From Pseudomonadales bacterium (lineage in GTDB: Bacteria; Pseudomonadota; Gammaproteobacteria; Pseudomonadales; DT-91): 15,375 nt of DNA. Of this stretch, positions 15,049-15,375 are shown in pieces (within the stretch, counting starts at the first letter, position 1; the number at the start of each line of letters is the position of its first letter). The notes beneath the pieces are model-generated. The model saw nothing but the letters and a program-made list of their open reading frames with translations, was not told the origin of the DNA and searched no databases. The stretch is from contig JABSRR010000019.1 of assembly GCA_013215025.1 (NCBI GenBank), forward strand, positions 3,820-19,194, written 5' to 3'. The position numbers were made by a program, and so were the translations under genes.

Positions 15049-15375
15049 TTAGCCCCGCTCACGGCTGCTGAGTGCGTTAGAGACTTTAGCTGCAAATTCG
15101 CTTAAGCAGCTAACCGTAGTAGGCCAGTCAATACAGGCGTCTGTTACTGAAACCCCATAAATCAAATCATCTTTATTGTCGCTGATTTTTTGATTACCCG
15201 GGCCAATATTGCTCTCAATCATAAGTCCAACAATCGAAGTGTTGCCCTCGGCAATTTGCGAGGCAACATCATCCAAAACTAATGGCTGGCGGTTATGATC
15301 TTTTGATGAATTGGCATGGCTAAGATCGATCATAATATTGGTGCTCAGGCCAGCTTTTTGCAGTGCCTGTTCGCA
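15049..15375 (-). CDS. 3-deoxy-7-phosphoheptulonate synthase, C-terminal fragment (runs off the window)
   Basis: The last 108 codons of a class I (AroG/AroF/AroH-type) DAHP synthase are present; the N-terminal part lies beyond base 15375. The enzyme joins phosphoenolpyruvate and erythrose 4-phosphate in the first step of the shikimate pathway. Visible motifs include IDLSHANSSK, whose His is a metal ligand (H268 in E. coli AroG), GLMIESN with the metal-binding Glu (E302), and YGVSVTDACIDW with the Asp ligand (D326). The frame runs open through the window edge as expected for an internal segment. Which isozyme it is, and its feedback amino acid, cannot be told because the regulatory N-terminus is missing. 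Confidence 0.95.
   Translation of the reverse strand, partial: CEQALQKAGLSTNIMIDLSHANSSKDHNRQPLVLDDVASQIAEGNTSIVGLMIESNIGPGNQKISDNKDDLIYGVSVTDACIDWPTTVSCLSEFAAKVSNALSSRERG

Noticed and set aside
15025..15105. A 26-codon plus-strand reading frame with a good AGGAG ribosome-site-like sequence just upstream.
   Set aside because: Most of it lies antisense to the conserved C-terminus of the DAHP synthase, the peptide has no recognisable features, and the ribosome-site match is short enough to be chance.

Overview
The window reads as an ordinary chromosomal stretch of a Gammaproteobacterium, probably a marine one. Two things point there. The divergent arrangement pepA-holC / lptF-lptG is classic gammaproteobacterial synteny, and the other genes (OmpR-type two-component pair, OruR-type AraC regulator, beta-oxidation pair, YbfF-like esterase, AroG-type DAHP synthase) fit the same group. 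Base composition is moderate, with AT-rich intergenic stretches. Genus cannot be fixed from the sequence alone; a Cellvibrionales/Spongiibacteraceae-like marine lineage is only a guess.

Layout. Bases 1-1539 (minus strand) hold the start of holC and all of pepA. Bases 1652-3876 (plus) hold lptF and lptG, the inner-membrane permease pair of the lipopolysaccharide transporter. A small RDD-domain membrane protein (3877-4362, minus) ends exactly where lptG ends. Bases 4476-6735 (plus) carry an OmpR-family response regulator and, after an unusually wide 145-base gap, its histidine kinase. An unrecognised 276-residue protein (6825-7655, minus) follows; its C-terminal half is a tandem array with a strict 26-residue period. 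Then come an AraC regulator and a MATE exporter spaced by 4 bases (7838-10277), and a 299-base regulatory gap containing a perfect 14-base palindrome. Next is a thiolase / hydratase-dehydrogenase operon (10577-13971) closed by a strong intrinsic terminator. The window ends with a YbfF-like hydrolase (14179-14991) and the 3' end of a DAHP synthase gene (15049-15375, minus).

How the genes work together. LptF and LptG form the transmembrane part of the LptB2FG ABC transporter that extracts LPS from the inner membrane. PepA (cytosolic peptide turnover) and HolC (clamp-loader chi subunit) are housekeeping. The two-component pair is a sensor-regulator unit with no visible target beside it. The AraC regulator and MATE exporter look like a co-transcribed regulator-exporter unit. 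The thiolase and multifunctional protein together supply the hydratase, dehydrogenase and thiolase steps of fatty acid beta-oxidation.

No mobile element, CRISPR array, tRNA or rRNA was seen, and I found no clear new multigene system. The least explained items are the 26-residue-repeat protein, the three-copy 14-base tandem repeat beside it, and the palindrome upstream of the beta-oxidation operon.
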